From positions 1 to 47,448 of the forward strand of contig CAZXXS010000080.1 in assembly GCA_964644845.1 (NCBI GenBank): a DNA stretch of 47,448 bases, read 5' to 3'. Every line of letters starts with the position of its first letter. Within the stretch, counting starts at the first letter, position 1. Of the stretch, positions 24,561-34,414 are shown piece by piece. Under the pieces are notes generated by a model, which saw only the letters and a program-made list of their open reading frames with translations, searched no databases and was not told the origin of the DNA. Made by a program: the position numbers and the translations under genes. This DNA comes from Geothermovivens sp964644845. Its GTDB lineage: Bacteria > Zhuqueibacterota > Zhuqueibacteria > Oleimicrobiales > Geothermoviventaceae.

Positions 24561-26033
24561 TTAGCTTTGTAGCGTCTTTGCCTTCTCCACGGCCTCATCA
24601 ATGGTGCCGACCATGTAGAAAGCCTGCTCGGGCAGGTCGTCGTACTGCCCTTCGATGATGCCCTTGAAGCCGCGAATCGTCTCTTCCAGCGGCACGTACT
24701 TGCCCGGCGTCCCTGTGAACTCTTCAGCTACGAAAAACGGCTGCGACAGGAAGCGCTGGATCTTGCGTGCCCGGGCAACGATCAGTTTGTCCTCGTCGGA
24801 AAGTTCGTCCATGCCGAGGATGGCAATGATGTCCTGAAGATCCTTGTAGCGTTGCAGAATCTGCTGTACCGTTCGGGCCACGTTGTAGTGCTCTTCGCCC
24901 ACAATGCGCGGATCCAGAATCCGCGAGGTGGAATCCAAAGGATCCACCGCCGGGTAGATGCCCAGCTCCGCGATCTGACGCGACAAGACCGTTGTGGCAT
25001 CCAGGTGAGCGAACGTCGTCGCTGGCGCCGGGTCTGTGATGTCGTCCGCAGGCACGTAGATCGCCTGAACTGAGGTGATCGAACCGCGCTTAGTTGAGGC
25101 GATGCGCTCCTGCAACTGCCCCATCTCCGTAGCCAACGTGGGCTGGTACCCCACAGCGGAGGGCATGCGGCCCAGCAATGCCGACACCTCAGAACCAGCT
25201 TGCGTGAACCGGAAGATGTTGTCGATGAACAGCAGAACGTCCTTACCTTCTTCGTCCCGGAAATACTCTGCAATCGTCAGTGCCGAGAGCCCCACACGCA
25301 TGCGGGCGCCGGGAGGTTCGTTCATCTGCCCAAATACGAGCGCTGCTTTCGACTGGCGCAAAGCATCCCAGTCCACATCTTTCGGATCGCGTGTCTCGAT
25401 GAACTCCTTGGCCTTTGCCCCGTAGTTGATCACACCCGAGCCGATCATTTCGAGCCAAAGGTCGTTTCCCTCGCGTGTGCGTTCGCCGACGCCGCCAAAC
25501 ACAGACACACCACCGTGCACCTTGGCAACGTTGTTGATCAACTCCATGATCAACACCGTTTTGCCCACACCAGCCCCGCCAAAGAGGCCGACCTTGCCGC
25601 CCTTCGGGTAAGGCTCAATCAAGTCGATCACCTTGATGCCCGTCTCGAACATCTCGTAGGAGGTGCTCAGATCCTCGAGTTTGGGCGGATCTCGGTGAAT
25701 TGGAAAGCGCTTGTCCGTCTTGATTTCGCCCAGTTCGTCAATGGCATCACCGGTCAGGTTCATCAGCCTGCCGAGCGTCTCGGGACCTACGGGAACCGAA
25801 ATTGGTTGGCCTGTGTCCACAGCCTCCATCCCGCGCACCAGCCCGTCCGTGGAATCCATTGCGACGCAACGGGCTGTGTCCTCGCCCAGATGTTGTGCCA
25901 CCTCCAACACCAGGCGACTACCATCCTCGCGCTTTATCTCCAGCGCGTTCAGGATCGTGGGTAACTGACTGTCCCCTTCGAAACGCACGTCTACGACAGG
26001 GCCGATGATTTGTACGATCTTGCCGACGTTCAT
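24561..26033 (-). CDS. atpD: F1Fo ATP synthase subunit beta
   Basis: The 490-residue catalytic subunit of F1 makes ATP at the alpha/beta interface. The P-loop is GGAGVGKTVLI, the catalytic glutamate lies in VGERTREGNDL, Walker B is LLFIDNIFRFTQAGSEVSALLGRMPSAVGYQPTL in part, and the DELSEED lever appears as MDELSDEDK. The frame opens three codons earlier at a TTG, but ATG 26033 begins the standard MNVGKIVQIIGPVVDV and has GAGG nine bases upstream. It lies between atpG and atpC in the usual order. Confidence 0.97.
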   Translation of the reverse strand: MNVGKIVQIIGPVVDVRFEGDSQLPTILNALEIKREDGSRLVLEVAQHLGEDTARCVAMDSTDGLVRGMEAVDTGQPISVPVGPETLGRLMNLTGDAIDELGEIKTDKRFPIHRDPPKLEDLSTSYEMFETGIKVIDLIEPYPKGGKVGLFGGAGVGKTVLIMELINNVAKVHGGVSVFGGVGERTREGNDLWLEMIGSGVINYGAKAKEFIETRDPKDVDWDALRQSKAALVFGQMNEPPGARMRVGLSALTIAEYFRDEEGKDVLLFIDNIFRFTQAGSEVSALLGRMPSAVGYQPTLATEMGQLQERIASTKRGSITSVQAIYVPADDITDPAPATTFAHLDATTVLSRQIAELGIYPAVDPLDSTSRILDPRIVGEEHYNVARTVQQILQRYKDLQDIIAILGMDELSDEDKLIVARARKIQRFLSQPFFVAEEFTGTPGKYVPLEETIRGFKGIIEGQYDDLPEQAFYMVGTIDEAVEKAKTLQS

Positions 26034-26057
26034 GGAACGCAACCTCAGTTCGTTCGA

Positions 26058-26918
26058 TTAGGATTTCAGTGCTTCAGCACCGCTGACAATCTCGATAATT
26101 TCCTTAGTGATGGACGCCTGCCGTGCCTTGTTGTAGTGGAGAATCAAGTTGTGAATCATCTCTTCCGCGTTCTCCGTCGCGGCCTCCATCGCCGTCATCC
26201 GGGCGCCCTGCTCGGCTGCGTACGACTCGAGCAGAATTCGCCACACACGTACGTTCAAGTAACGATCCAGCAGTGGATCCAGAATGGCCTGCGGCGAAGG
26301 CTCAAACAGGTAGTCACTTGGATGCTTTTCCTTCTCCGGCAGTTCCGGAACGATGGGTAGAATCTGTTCCACCACAATGCGCTGCTGTACCGCCGACTTG
26401 AACTCGTTGTAGATGACGTAGATGTGATCGAGCTCGTGATCCAGAAACTTCGTACGGATGAGGCCGGCAATAGCCATCGCGTGCGAGAAGTCAAGGTCAT
26501 TGAAAAAGTTCATGTAGCGACCCAGCACCTGAACGTCTTCTTTGTCGAAGTGCTGAACCGCCTTCCGACCTACTGTAATCAGCCCCACCGTTTCGGCCTG
26601 GACCGAATCGAGCTCTTCGTGGGCATGCCGCAGAATATTCGTGTTGAAGCTGCCGCAGAGCCCGCGATCCCCGGTGACGACCACGTAGCCAACCCGATTC
26701 GGTTCGCGGTCCGCCAATAGAGGATGCGCACTGCGGTCAACCCGCGCCGCCACATGCCCCAAGACCTGCGCGATCTGGTACGCGTACGGTCGCGCCTTGT
26801 ACAGCCGCTCCTGGGCCTTTCGCAACTTGGCTGCAGCCACCATCTTCATGGCTTTGGTGATCTGCTGCGTGCTGCGAACGCTGGCAATGCGCCGCTTGAT
26901 GTCTCTCAGTGTCGCCAT
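26058..26918 (-). CDS. atpG: F1Fo ATP synthase subunit gamma
   Basis: The 286-residue rotor shaft of F1 has the conserved N-terminal helix MATLRDIKRRIASVRSTQQITKAMKMVAAAKLRKAQ, the Rossmann-like middle (VVTGDRGLCGSFN) and the C-terminal helix MTAMEAATENAEEMIHNL. It begins one base after the atpA stop, with GGAG of the last atpA codons acting as ribosome-binding site, so translation is coupled to atpA. Confidence 0.96.
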   Translation of the reverse strand: MATLRDIKRRIASVRSTQQITKAMKMVAAAKLRKAQERLYKARPYAYQIAQVLGHVAARVDRSAHPLLADREPNRVGYVVVTGDRGLCGSFNTNILRHAHEELDSVQAETVGLITVGRKAVQHFDKEDVQVLGRYMNFFNDLDFSHAMAIAGLIRTKFLDHELDHIYVIYNEFKSAVQQRIVVEQILPIVPELPEKEKHPSDYLFEPSPQAILDPLLDRYLNVRVWRILLESYAAEQGARMTAMEAATENAEEMIHNLILHYNKARQASITKEIIEIVSGAEALKS

Positions 26919-26919
26919 T

Positions 26920-28440
<1,521 letters not shown>

Positions 28441-28443
28441 TCT

Positions 28444-29010
28444 TCACCCCTGATTCTGCTCTGCGGGAAGCTCCGACTTGAGCAGGGTTTCACGCATCAT
28501 TTCCAATCGGTGGCGCACACTGGCATCGTAGACTTTGCCGTCCACCCGTACAACCAGACCTCCCAGGATCTCGGGATCCACGTCCGTGGACAGCTCCACC
28601 TGAGCGTCGAGCGCTCTGGCGAGAGCCTGGCGAAGCTGTTCGCGAAGATCATCGGGCAGGGGAACGGCTGTGGTGGTGCGCGCACGCACCCGCCCAAGCC
28701 GCTGATCGAGCAATTGCTCGTACTGGCCGAGGATTTCGGGCAGCAGGTTCTGGCGATTGGCCTTGATCAGAACCAACAGAAAGCGCAGAAATAACTCTGA
28801 GACCTGTCCGCTCAGCAGGTCCTTTACCAGCGCTTCCTTGCGGTCGCGTTCCACCTCCGGCGAAAACAACACCAGGCGCAAACGCGGCTCGGTTTCCAGA
28901 ACCTTGGCGAAAGCAGCAAGCTCCGCCAACACGCGCTCCGTTTCGCCCTTGTCCTCAGCACTCAGTAAGAGCGCTCGGGCGTAGCGTCCGGCCAGGGCCA
29001 CCGCTCTCAT
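28444..29010 (-). CDS. atpH: F1Fo ATP synthase subunit delta
   Basis: The 188-residue peripheral-stalk protein links F1 to subunit b (OSCP homologue). The N-terminal bundle AVALAGRYARALLLSAEDKGETERVLAELAAF and the C-terminal segment DPEILGGLVVRVDGKVYDASVRHRLEMMRETL with the conserved GG and D...S are diagnostic. Its ATG overlaps the atpF stop by four bases, implying translational coupling. Confidence 0.94.
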   Translation of the reverse strand: MRAVALAGRYARALLLSAEDKGETERVLAELAAFAKVLETEPRLRLVLFSPEVERDRKEALVKDLLSGQVSELFLRFLLVLIKANRQNLLPEILGQYEQLLDQRLGRVRARTTTAVPLPDDLREQLRQALARALDAQVELSTDVDPEILGGLVVRVDGKVYDASVRHRLEMMRETLLKSELPAEQNQG

Positions 29011-29498
29011 GACAGCCCCCGCATTTCTTGCAGAGCCTCTTCAACCAGGCGCCGGTGTTCGTCAGGATCCAACTCTTTGCGAATCACCTTGCTGGCCGCT
29101 GCCAGGGACAAGTCAACCGCCAGATTGCGAATTTCTTCCAGCGCCTTGTCCCGGCTCAGCTCAATTTCGCGCTTGGCTTTCTCCAGAAGCTGCTCGGCCT
29201 CTTCCTTCGATTTGGCAAGCAACTCCTGTCGCGCTGCTTCCGCAGCTTTTCGACCACGCTCGATGATCTCCTGGGCCTCCTGTCGAGCCTTCTGCAGCAT
29301 CTGGCGCTGCTCCTCCAGGAGCTGCTCCGACTCCGCTCTCGCCTTCTCTGCCCGCTCCAGGTCTTCCTGGATGCGTTTCTGACGCTCCTCCAGCGCCCCC
29401 AGGATGGGACTCCAGGCGAGCTTTTTCAGCGTAAAGAGCAGGAGCAAGAAGGTGACAACCGTCCAGAAGATCAGCCCTGTGTTGACGTTTAGAAGCAT
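29007..29498 (-). CDS. atpF: F1Fo ATP synthase subunit b
   Basis: The 163-residue stalk subunit has one N-terminal membrane helix (LIFWTVVTFLLLLFTLKKLAW) and a long, charged helix of alternating Glu, Arg, Lys, Ala and Gln that forms the dimeric peripheral stalk, ending in the AASKVIRKELDPDEHRRLVEE segment that contacts delta. Only one b-type gene is present, so the stalk should be a homodimer. It starts 17 bases after atpE. Confidence 0.95.
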   Translation of the reverse strand: MLLNVNTGLIFWTVVTFLLLLFTLKKLAWSPILGALEERQKRIQEDLERAEKARAESEQLLEEQRQMLQKARQEAQEIIERGRKAAEAARQELLAKSKEEAEQLLEKAKREIELSRDKALEEIRNLAVDLSLAAASKVIRKELDPDEHRRLVEEALQEMRGLS

Positions 29499-29515
29499 CG
29501 TAGGCTCATCCGTTT

Positions 29516-29755
29516 TTACGCTGCCTTGGCGACAAACACGAGCAAGACCGCCACGATCACGGAGAACAAAGCGATACCCTCGATCATGGCTGCGGTCAGG
29601 ATCATCATGCCACGGATGTCACCGACGGCTTCAGGTTGTCTCGCCGTGCTTTCCATGGCGGCACTTGCCAGACGACCGATACCGTAGCCACCACCGATCG
29701 TCGCTAGTCCAGCACCCAATCCAGCACCAAGGTACGCCAGAGCCAGAGACCACAT
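29516..29755 (-). CDS. atpE: F1Fo ATP synthase subunit c
   Basis: The 79-residue proteolipid forms the rotor ring. Two hydrophobic helices flank the conserved ARQPEAVGDIRG loop. The ion-binding glutamate is in AAMIEGIALFS. Compared with known sodium rings, the helix-1 glutamine is replaced by a hydrophobic residue and the serine after the glutamate by glycine, so proton coupling is the likely mode. GGAGG lies five bases before the ATG. Expression is likely boosted by this strong site, as c is needed in many copies. Confidence 0.96.
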   Translation of the reverse strand: MWSLALAYLGAGLGAGLATIGGGYGIGRLASAAMESTARQPEAVGDIRGMMILTAAMIEGIALFSVIVAVLLVFVAKAA

Positions 29756-29809
29756 TGTTACCTCCCGTTTGCTTGTTTTTGCCGTTCACTCATCCTCTCA
29801 ACTTCGTTC

Positions 29810-30634
29810 TCAGTGTTCCTCTGAAAGAGCCATGCCAATGAATACTGCAGAGAGCATGGTAAAAATGTACGCCTGAATGAATGCAATCAACAGCGCAAGC
29901 AGTTCGATGGCTACAGCAGCTGGCACCGAAAAGAAAGCCACCAGCACATTGTTGAAGATGAAGATCAAGCCAAGCAGGGTAAACACAACCATGTGGTCGG
30001 CAACCATGTTGGCAAACAGACGAATGGCCAGGGCAAAATGCCGCGTAAACAGCCCCATGATTTCCGCGATGAACAGAATGGGCACTACAAACGCCGGAAT
30101 GCCCGGCGGAATGAAGTGTTTAATGTAGCCAAATGGCCCTTTCCGAATGATGGCCGCCACCTGACCGATCAGAAACGTCATGACAGCAAGCGCCGCCGTC
30201 ACACTGATGTTCGATGTGGCCGTGGCGCCCATCGGAACCAGACCAAGCAGATTCATTGTCAGGATGAAAAAGAACACCGTCAGAATGTACGGCGTGTAAC
30301 GATTAGCATCGTCGCCGAGGTACGGCGTAATCACGTCGTCGCGGAGGAAAGCCACGATTGCCTCGAAGAAATTGGCCAAACCCCGCGGTACAAGTCCCGC
30401 ACCGCGACGCGCGAGGCTGAACAGAAGCAAGACAACCACGGCCGAAATCCAGACCATCAGCACGTGTTTGGTGATGGAGAGATCAATGCCAAGTACTTTG
30501 GGTAGGGGAACAAGAACATGGTCGGCAACCTCTTCGAGGATGAAATCCGCTTTTCCGCCAGCTTCTTCAGCACCGTGTTTGGCCACCTCTTCGGCAGCCA
30601 TCGCCACGTTCATCATCCACATTGCGAGGGACAC
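29810..30634 (-). CDS. atpB: F1Fo ATP synthase subunit a
   Basis: The 274-residue stator subunit forms the ion half-channels. After a long N-terminal extension (KHGAEEAGGKADFILEEVADH) come five or six helices, with the essential arginine in FALAIRLFANMVADHMV and the glutamate/histidine-rich ends typical of Bacteroidota and Chlorobi a subunits. The GTG at 30634 has GGAGG six bases upstream; the first ATG four codons later would be too far from it, so GTG is chosen. Confidence 0.94.
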   Translation of the reverse strand: MSLAMWMMNVAMAAEEVAKHGAEEAGGKADFILEEVADHVLVPLPKVLGIDLSITKHVLMVWISAVVVLLLFSLARRGAGLVPRGLANFFEAIVAFLRDDVITPYLGDDANRYTPYILTVFFFILTMNLLGLVPMGATATSNISVTAALAVMTFLIGQVAAIIRKGPFGYIKHFIPPGIPAFVVPILFIAEIMGLFTRHFALAIRLFANMVADHMVVFTLLGLIFIFNNVLVAFFSVPAAVAIELLALLIAFIQAYIFTMLSAVFIGMALSEEH

Positions 30635-30647
30635 CGGAATCCTCCGA

Positions 30648-31022
30648 TCAAGCCCTGAGTTGTTTCAGTTCTTGGTTTACAGTCCACACCTCAACCAGCT
30701 GGTACACCAGGTAGCTCACAGCCAGACAAATGAAGAACGTTAGCAGCGGAATGTTCAGGTGGGTGACGACCCACACCAGGAGGACTGCAATGAAGGCAAT
30801 CCTTGCCAACATTCCACCCACAAGTGTCGCCATGAACACCTTTGGCGAGCGCCCAAACGCCCATCGGTTTGCCACATACCCCCCTGCAATGCTCGACAGG
30901 CTCAGAGTGAGAGCAAGCCCCGCGCTGAGCAAATGAGGAACAGGCTTCTCCACGGCGAAGCCAATGACCACCCCAAAAGCAACAAGAAGGATGAGCGTCG
31001 CGACTAAGAACCGCTTAGCCAA
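30648..31022 (-). CDS. AtpI-like small membrane protein of the ATP synthase operon
   Basis: The 124-residue product has four predicted helices: FLVATLILLVAFGVVIGFAV, LLSAGLALTLSLSSIAGGYVA, FMATLVGGMLARIAFIAVLLVWVV and IPLLTFFICLAVSYLVYQLVEVW. Its position between atpZ and atpB matches that of the assembly-helper gene atpI/uncI, although sequence similarity to classical AtpI is not obvious. The start is a TTG directly after the TAA of atpZ with no clear ribosome-binding site, so translation probably depends on coupling. Assistance with c-ring assembly or ion supply is inference from position. Confidence 0.72.
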   Translation of the reverse strand: MAKRFLVATLILLVAFGVVIGFAVEKPVPHLLSAGLALTLSLSSIAGGYVANRWAFGRSPKVFMATLVGGMLARIAFIAVLLVWVVTHLNIPLLTFFICLAVSYLVYQLVEVWTVNQELKQLRA

Positions 31023-31250
31023 TTAGGTCTTCGTCTCGTCGTCTTTGTCCCTACGGCCGTAAACACTTTGATAAACAGACAACATTCCCCCGATCATTCC
31101 CAACACACTCCCCACAACGGTGAACAATGGCAGAGTGCCTATTCTTCTGTCAAGTTTGTAGCCCAGAAACAGCCCCAGGAAAACGGTCAATGCCAGCCGC
31201 ATGCCCAGATCGATGTAGGGGCCGACATCCTTCCAGGCTTTCCCAAGCAA
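31023..31250 (-). CDS. atpZ: AtpZ/AtpI-family protein
   Basis: The 75-residue product has two helices: YIDLGMRLALTVFLGLFLGYKLDRRIG and LFTVVGSVLGMIGGMLSVYQSV, the two-helix hairpin with a basic loop and GxxxG-like glycines typical of AtpZ/Fo-associated proteins found at the start of atp operons. It may aid magnesium or calcium transport or c-ring assembly. GGAGG (31258-31262) precedes the TTG start by seven bases, which settles that start. Confidence 0.8.
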   Translation of the reverse strand: MLGKAWKDVGPYIDLGMRLALTVFLGLFLGYKLDRRIGTLPLFTVVGSVLGMIGGMLSVYQSVYGRRDKDDETKT

Positions 31251-31266
31251 GACCTAACCTCCGCCT

Positions 31267-31294
31267 GTCGGGGTGGTACACCCGACCGTTTTTT
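31267..31294 (+). terminator. Plus-strand terminator-like hairpin
   Basis: GTCGGG (31267-31272) pairs with CCCGAC (31281-31286) across an 8-base loop and is followed by CG and a run of six Ts (31289-31294). On the plus strand this has the form of an intrinsic terminator, but all genes around it are on the minus strand. It lies between the bactofilin gene and atpZ and could stop antisense transcription. Confidence 0.45.
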
Positions 31295-31317
31295 CCGGAC
31301 AGCCAGAGTCGGGCCGG

Positions 31318-31719
31318 CTACTCTTTTCCCTTCTCCGAAACCGGCTGTGCAGACTGCGGTTTCGCACCCGTCTTCATGCTACACTGGCCGTCGAAAACGG
31401 CCCCTTCATCGATGACCAGCTTACCCGCTTTCAGATCGCCCGTGAACACTGCTGTGGCTTCCAGAACAACCCGATCTGCAGCTTCGATCTTGCCATTCAC
31501 CGTCCCACCAATCACGGCGTTCTTGGCCACAATTTCGCCTTCCACTCGCCCATCTTTGCCCACGATGATCGTATCACCGCATTTGAGGTTACCCTTCACG
31601 TGGCCATCCACACGCATGCTGCTTTTGACTTCCAGATCACCGGTGAGCATCGCGCCCTTGCCGATGATCGAGTTCAGGTCCCCGCTGACGCCGAAGTTGG
31701 ACTCCTCCCGTTTCGCCAT
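31318..31719 (-). CDS. Bactofilin (polymer-forming cytoskeletal protein)
   Basis: The 133-residue protein forms non-polar cytoskeletal filaments. The centre is a right-handed beta-helix with regular glycine/valine rungs: GVSGDLNSIIGKGAMLTGDL, MRVDGHVKGNLKCGDTIIVG, VEGEIVAKNAVIGGTVNGKI and VFTGDLKAGKLVIDEGAVFDG. Short disordered tails flank it. The frame continues 15 codons upstream, but ATG 31719 follows AGAGAGGG by four bases and starts the family-typical short N terminus. It lies next to an M23 endopeptidase gene, a pairing known in several bacteria where bactofilin positions cell-wall hydrolases. Confidence 0.93.
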   Translation of the reverse strand: MAKREESNFGVSGDLNSIIGKGAMLTGDLEVKSSMRVDGHVKGNLKCGDTIIVGKDGRVEGEIVAKNAVIGGTVNGKIEAADRVVLEATAVFTGDLKAGKLVIDEGAVFDGQCSMKTGAKPQSAQPVSEKGKE

Positions 31720-31773
31720 GCTGCCCTCTCTTTGCTGCGTTCGGTTGGCTTTCCGTCCAAACACGCGACCCCG

Positions 31774-32709
31774 CTACATCGCCTGTTTGTTCACGTCCGA
31801 GCCCACCTGCGTTTTGGCCTTCGCCTCCGCGGCGAATGCCAGCAGGTACTGCTTCGGATCCTGCGGTTGCCCGTCCTTCCAGATTTCGAAATGCAAGTGG
31901 GGACCAGAGCTTCGTCCTGAACTCCCAAGAATGGCAATGGGTTCGCCTTTCCGCACCCACGTCCTGATGGGCTTTAGAATGCGTTCATTGTGGCCGTAGT
32001 ACGAAAACAGGCCATCCCCATGGTAAATTATGACCAGGTTCCCCAGATCAACAGTCCAGTCCGCAAACACGATAAGGCCGTCGCCCGCCGCACGGACCAC
32101 TGTGCCTTTTTTCGCTGCAATGTCGATGCCATAATGTGGCCGTGCAGCATCCACACCGACAACGTAATCCGCAGTCAGGTAACCTTCCACCGGCAGAAGC
32201 GTGGGTAGATTCCGAAGCAGAAAGTGGAAACTGGACGGCCTGTCCATGAGGTAATTCAGTTGCTGGGGACCAAGAGGGATCGGTTCCGAAACCGTGCTGC
32301 CACCGGATTGGTACGAGCCCAGCGGTGGCAACGCTTCTGTTCCAGGCGAGGAGGTCTTGGGAGCCGGCGGCAAGCCAACATCCCTTTGCAAACCCAGTAG
32401 CGCCCGAATCCGACGATCGGAACGCTCCAGTTCGGCGAACTGCGCTGCCACCTTTTCCACACGCTTGGCCTGTTGGGCCAGAAGGCGGTTGTTCCACTCC
32501 AACTCGCGGTTGCGCTGGTAAAGGTGAGCGGAGACAGCGTAGAGCACAAACCCGACCAGAATGTGCACGCCGAGCAGAACACCAAGGATTTTCACCGCGC
32601 GCAGGCGTTTGACGCTCAGGTCAATCGAAATGGTCGGCCGCTCGTCTTTGGGGACGATCAGGACCGTGTACCCACTGGAACGGCGCGATTTTCCGTTCCG
32701 CTTTTCCAT
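31774..32709 (-). CDS. M23 (LytM) family peptidoglycan endopeptidase
   Basis: The 311-residue protein has a single transmembrane helix (about 41-61, GVLLGVHILVGFVLYAV), a periplasmic coiled coil (RNRELEWNNRLLAQQAKRVE and on) and a C-terminal LytM domain. The zinc ligands are seen in RPHYGIDIA (H and D) and in GPHLHFEIWKDG (HxH); YYGHNE supplies the other active-site histidine. The product should cut peptidoglycan cross-links. Its ATG overlaps the parB stop (TGATG), so it is co-translated with parB. A GTG one codon earlier is possible. With bactofilin next door, it is a likely cell-shape factor. Confidence 0.92.
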   Translation of the reverse strand: MEKRNGKSRRSSGYTVLIVPKDERPTISIDLSVKRLRAVKILGVLLGVHILVGFVLYAVSAHLYQRNRELEWNNRLLAQQAKRVEKVAAQFAELERSDRRIRALLGLQRDVGLPPAPKTSSPGTEALPPLGSYQSGGSTVSEPIPLGPQQLNYLMDRPSSFHFLLRNLPTLLPVEGYLTADYVVGVDAARPHYGIDIAAKKGTVVRAAGDGLIVFADWTVDLGNLVIIYHGDGLFSYYGHNERILKPIRTWVRKGEPIAILGSSGRSSGPHLHFEIWKDGQPQDPKQYLLAFAAEAKAKTQVGSDVNKQAM

Positions 32710-33596
32710 CACAGACTCTCGACTCCAGCTTCGATCAGCTCCACCAGACGCGTCAAATCCGCGTCCGAGTAGTACTCAATTTCGATCTTACCGCCCCGCT
32801 TGCGTGGCAACAAGCGGACTTGAGTAGCTAAGGCCCGACGCAAGCGGTCCTCCACCTCGCGCTCTTCAGGGGACAACGTCGCTTCTTTCGAAACCTCGAC
32901 AGGTTTCGCCCGCACCCGTTTGGCTGCCTGCCGGACCAGTTCTTCCACCCGCCGTACCGAAAGGTTGTCGCGGATGGCGCGGCGCCAGATGTTCAGTTGC
33001 TCGGTTGGATCGTCAAGATTGATCAGCGCCCGGGCGTGCCCCATGCTTAGCTCCCCCCGGCTCACGCTTTCCTGAATCTGCTCCGGCAGCTTCAACAGGC
33101 GCAGAAAATTGGCCACGGTGGAGCGATCTTTACCAACCTTTTGCGCCACCTCCTCCTGCGTGAGGTGACATTCGTCGATCAAACGCTGATACCCCTTGGC
33201 AAGTTCAATGGGATTGAGGTCCTCACGGTGGATGTTTTCGATGATGGAGAGCTCCAGCATCTCCTCATCGGTTTCAACATCCAGCACGTAGGCGGGAATG
33301 GTGGCGAGTCCGAGGCTTCGTGCGGCTCGCAGACGGCGCTCACCGGCAATCAGCTGGTAGCGGCCATTGTGTCGCCGAACCGTGATCGGCTGGATGACGC
33401 CCTTTTCGGCGATGGAGCGACGCAGTTCTTCCAGAGCTTGCGGATCAAATGAGAGGCGCGGTTGGAAGGGATTCGTGTCGATGAGATCGATTTCGATCTC
33501 GGAGAGGGTGTGGGCGCGGTCGCTGTCCTCAGGCGCGACGTCGGGTATCAGAGCTCCTAAGCCCTTCCCCAGCGCTGTCCTCCTGGCGCTGCCCAT
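32709..33596 (-). CDS. parB: Chromosome-partitioning protein ParB
   Basis: The 295-residue CTPase/DNA-binding protein has the N-terminal conserved box TNPFQPRLSFD, the CTP-binding GERRLRAARSLG (GERRxRA), ENIHREDLNPIE, the central helix-turn-helix (LTQEEVAQKVGKDRSTVANFLRLLKLP) and a C-terminal dimerisation domain. It would load at parS sites and slide along the chromosome. The gene overlaps the 3' end of parA by 68 bases and the M23 gene by one base. I saw no canonical parS in this window. Confidence 0.96.
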   Translation of the reverse strand: MGSARRTALGKGLGALIPDVAPEDSDRAHTLSEIEIDLIDTNPFQPRLSFDPQALEELRRSIAEKGVIQPITVRRHNGRYQLIAGERRLRAARSLGLATIPAYVLDVETDEEMLELSIIENIHREDLNPIELAKGYQRLIDECHLTQEEVAQKVGKDRSTVANFLRLLKLPEQIQESVSRGELSMGHARALINLDDPTEQLNIWRRAIRDNLSVRRVEELVRQAAKRVRAKPVEVSKEATLSPEEREVEDRLRRALATQVRLLPRKRGGKIEIEYYSDADLTRLVELIEAGVESL

Positions 33597-34350
33597 TCGT
33601 TATGATCTCCTCCGCAAGGCTCATGTAGTTTTCGGCACCGGTCGACACCGCGTCGTACAGAATAATTGGCTTGCCAAAACTTGGCGCCTCACTCAGTCTA
33701 ACGTTCCGATTGATCACCGTCCGGAAAACCTTGTCCTCAAAGTAGCGACGCACCTCATCGGCCACCTGCCTGGAAAGGTTGAGGCGCCCATCGTACATGG
33801 TCAGAAGCACACCCTCAATGGCCAGGGTCGGGTTCAGGTGTTTCTGCACCAGCCGAATCGTGTTGAGAAGCTGGCCAAGACCCTCGAGGGCGTAGTATTC
33901 ACACTGGATTGGGATGAGAACGGAGTCGGCAGCAGTCAGCGCATTCAAGGTCAACAGACCCAGCGAAGGCGGACAATCTACCAGCACGTACTGGTACCGT
34001 TCCCGCACTTCCTCGATCGCCTGTCGCAGAATACTTTCCCGCGAAATCGCGCTGACCAGTTCGATTTCGGCGCCAACCAGCCGAATGGTCGACGGCACCA
34101 GGTCCAGGAAATCCAGCTCCGTATTCATGACCACGGAGGGAACTTCGACGCCCTGGACCAGAACCTCGTAAATGCTTTTCTCGATTTTTTTCGGATCGAA
34201 ACCGAGGCCGCTGGTGCTGTTCGCCTGGGGATCAATATCGACCAGGAGCGTGGGGTGTTCTGCGACAGCCAGGCAGGCGGACAAGTTCACTGCCGTGGTC
34301 GTCTTGCCCACCCCGCCTTTTTGGTTTGCAATCGCAATGACTTTGCCCAT
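33529..34350 (-). CDS. parA: Chromosome-partitioning ATPase ParA (Soj)
   Basis: The 273-residue deviant-Walker ATPase drives ParB-parS segregation. The signature P-loop is KGGVGKTTTAVNLSA, Walker A' is LLVDIDPQANSTSGLG, and Walker B is YVLVDCPPSLGLL. It lacks the long N-terminal DNA-binding domain of plasmid ParA, as is normal for chromosomal Soj. Upstream codons in the open frame do not belong to the gene; ATG 34350 has GGAG four bases ahead and begins MGKVIAIANQ. It overlaps parB by 68 bases. A promoter is visible 36 bases upstream. Confidence 0.97.
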   Translation of the reverse strand: MGKVIAIANQKGGVGKTTTAVNLSACLAVAEHPTLLVDIDPQANSTSGLGFDPKKIEKSIYEVLVQGVEVPSVVMNTELDFLDLVPSTIRLVGAEIELVSAISRESILRQAIEEVRERYQYVLVDCPPSLGLLTLNALTAADSVLIPIQCEYYALEGLGQLLNTIRLVQKHLNPTLAIEGVLLTMYDGRLNLSRQVADEVRRYFEDKVFRTVINRNVRLSEAPSFGKPIILYDAVSTGAENYMSLAEEIITNGQRQEDSAGEGLRSSDTRRRA

Positions 34351-34385
34351 CGCGCTCCGCTCTGTTCGCTTTGAAAAGTCGACCA

Positions 34386-34414
34386 AATATAAGCTCCAGC
34401 CCCCTGAAAAGCAA
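34386..34414 (-). promoter_or_regulatory. parA: Sigma-70-type promoter of the parA operon
   Basis: Read on the minus strand, TTGCTT (34414-34409) and TATATT (34391-34386) are 17 bases apart, and the -10 element ends 36 bases before the parA ATG. The -10 matches five of six consensus positions. No other clear promoter was found before the ATP synthase genes, so this may serve the whole run. Confidence 0.5.

Noticed and set aside
33367..34374. A 335-codon plus-strand frame over parA/parB
   Set aside because: Antisense to two unmistakable genes and without any domain.
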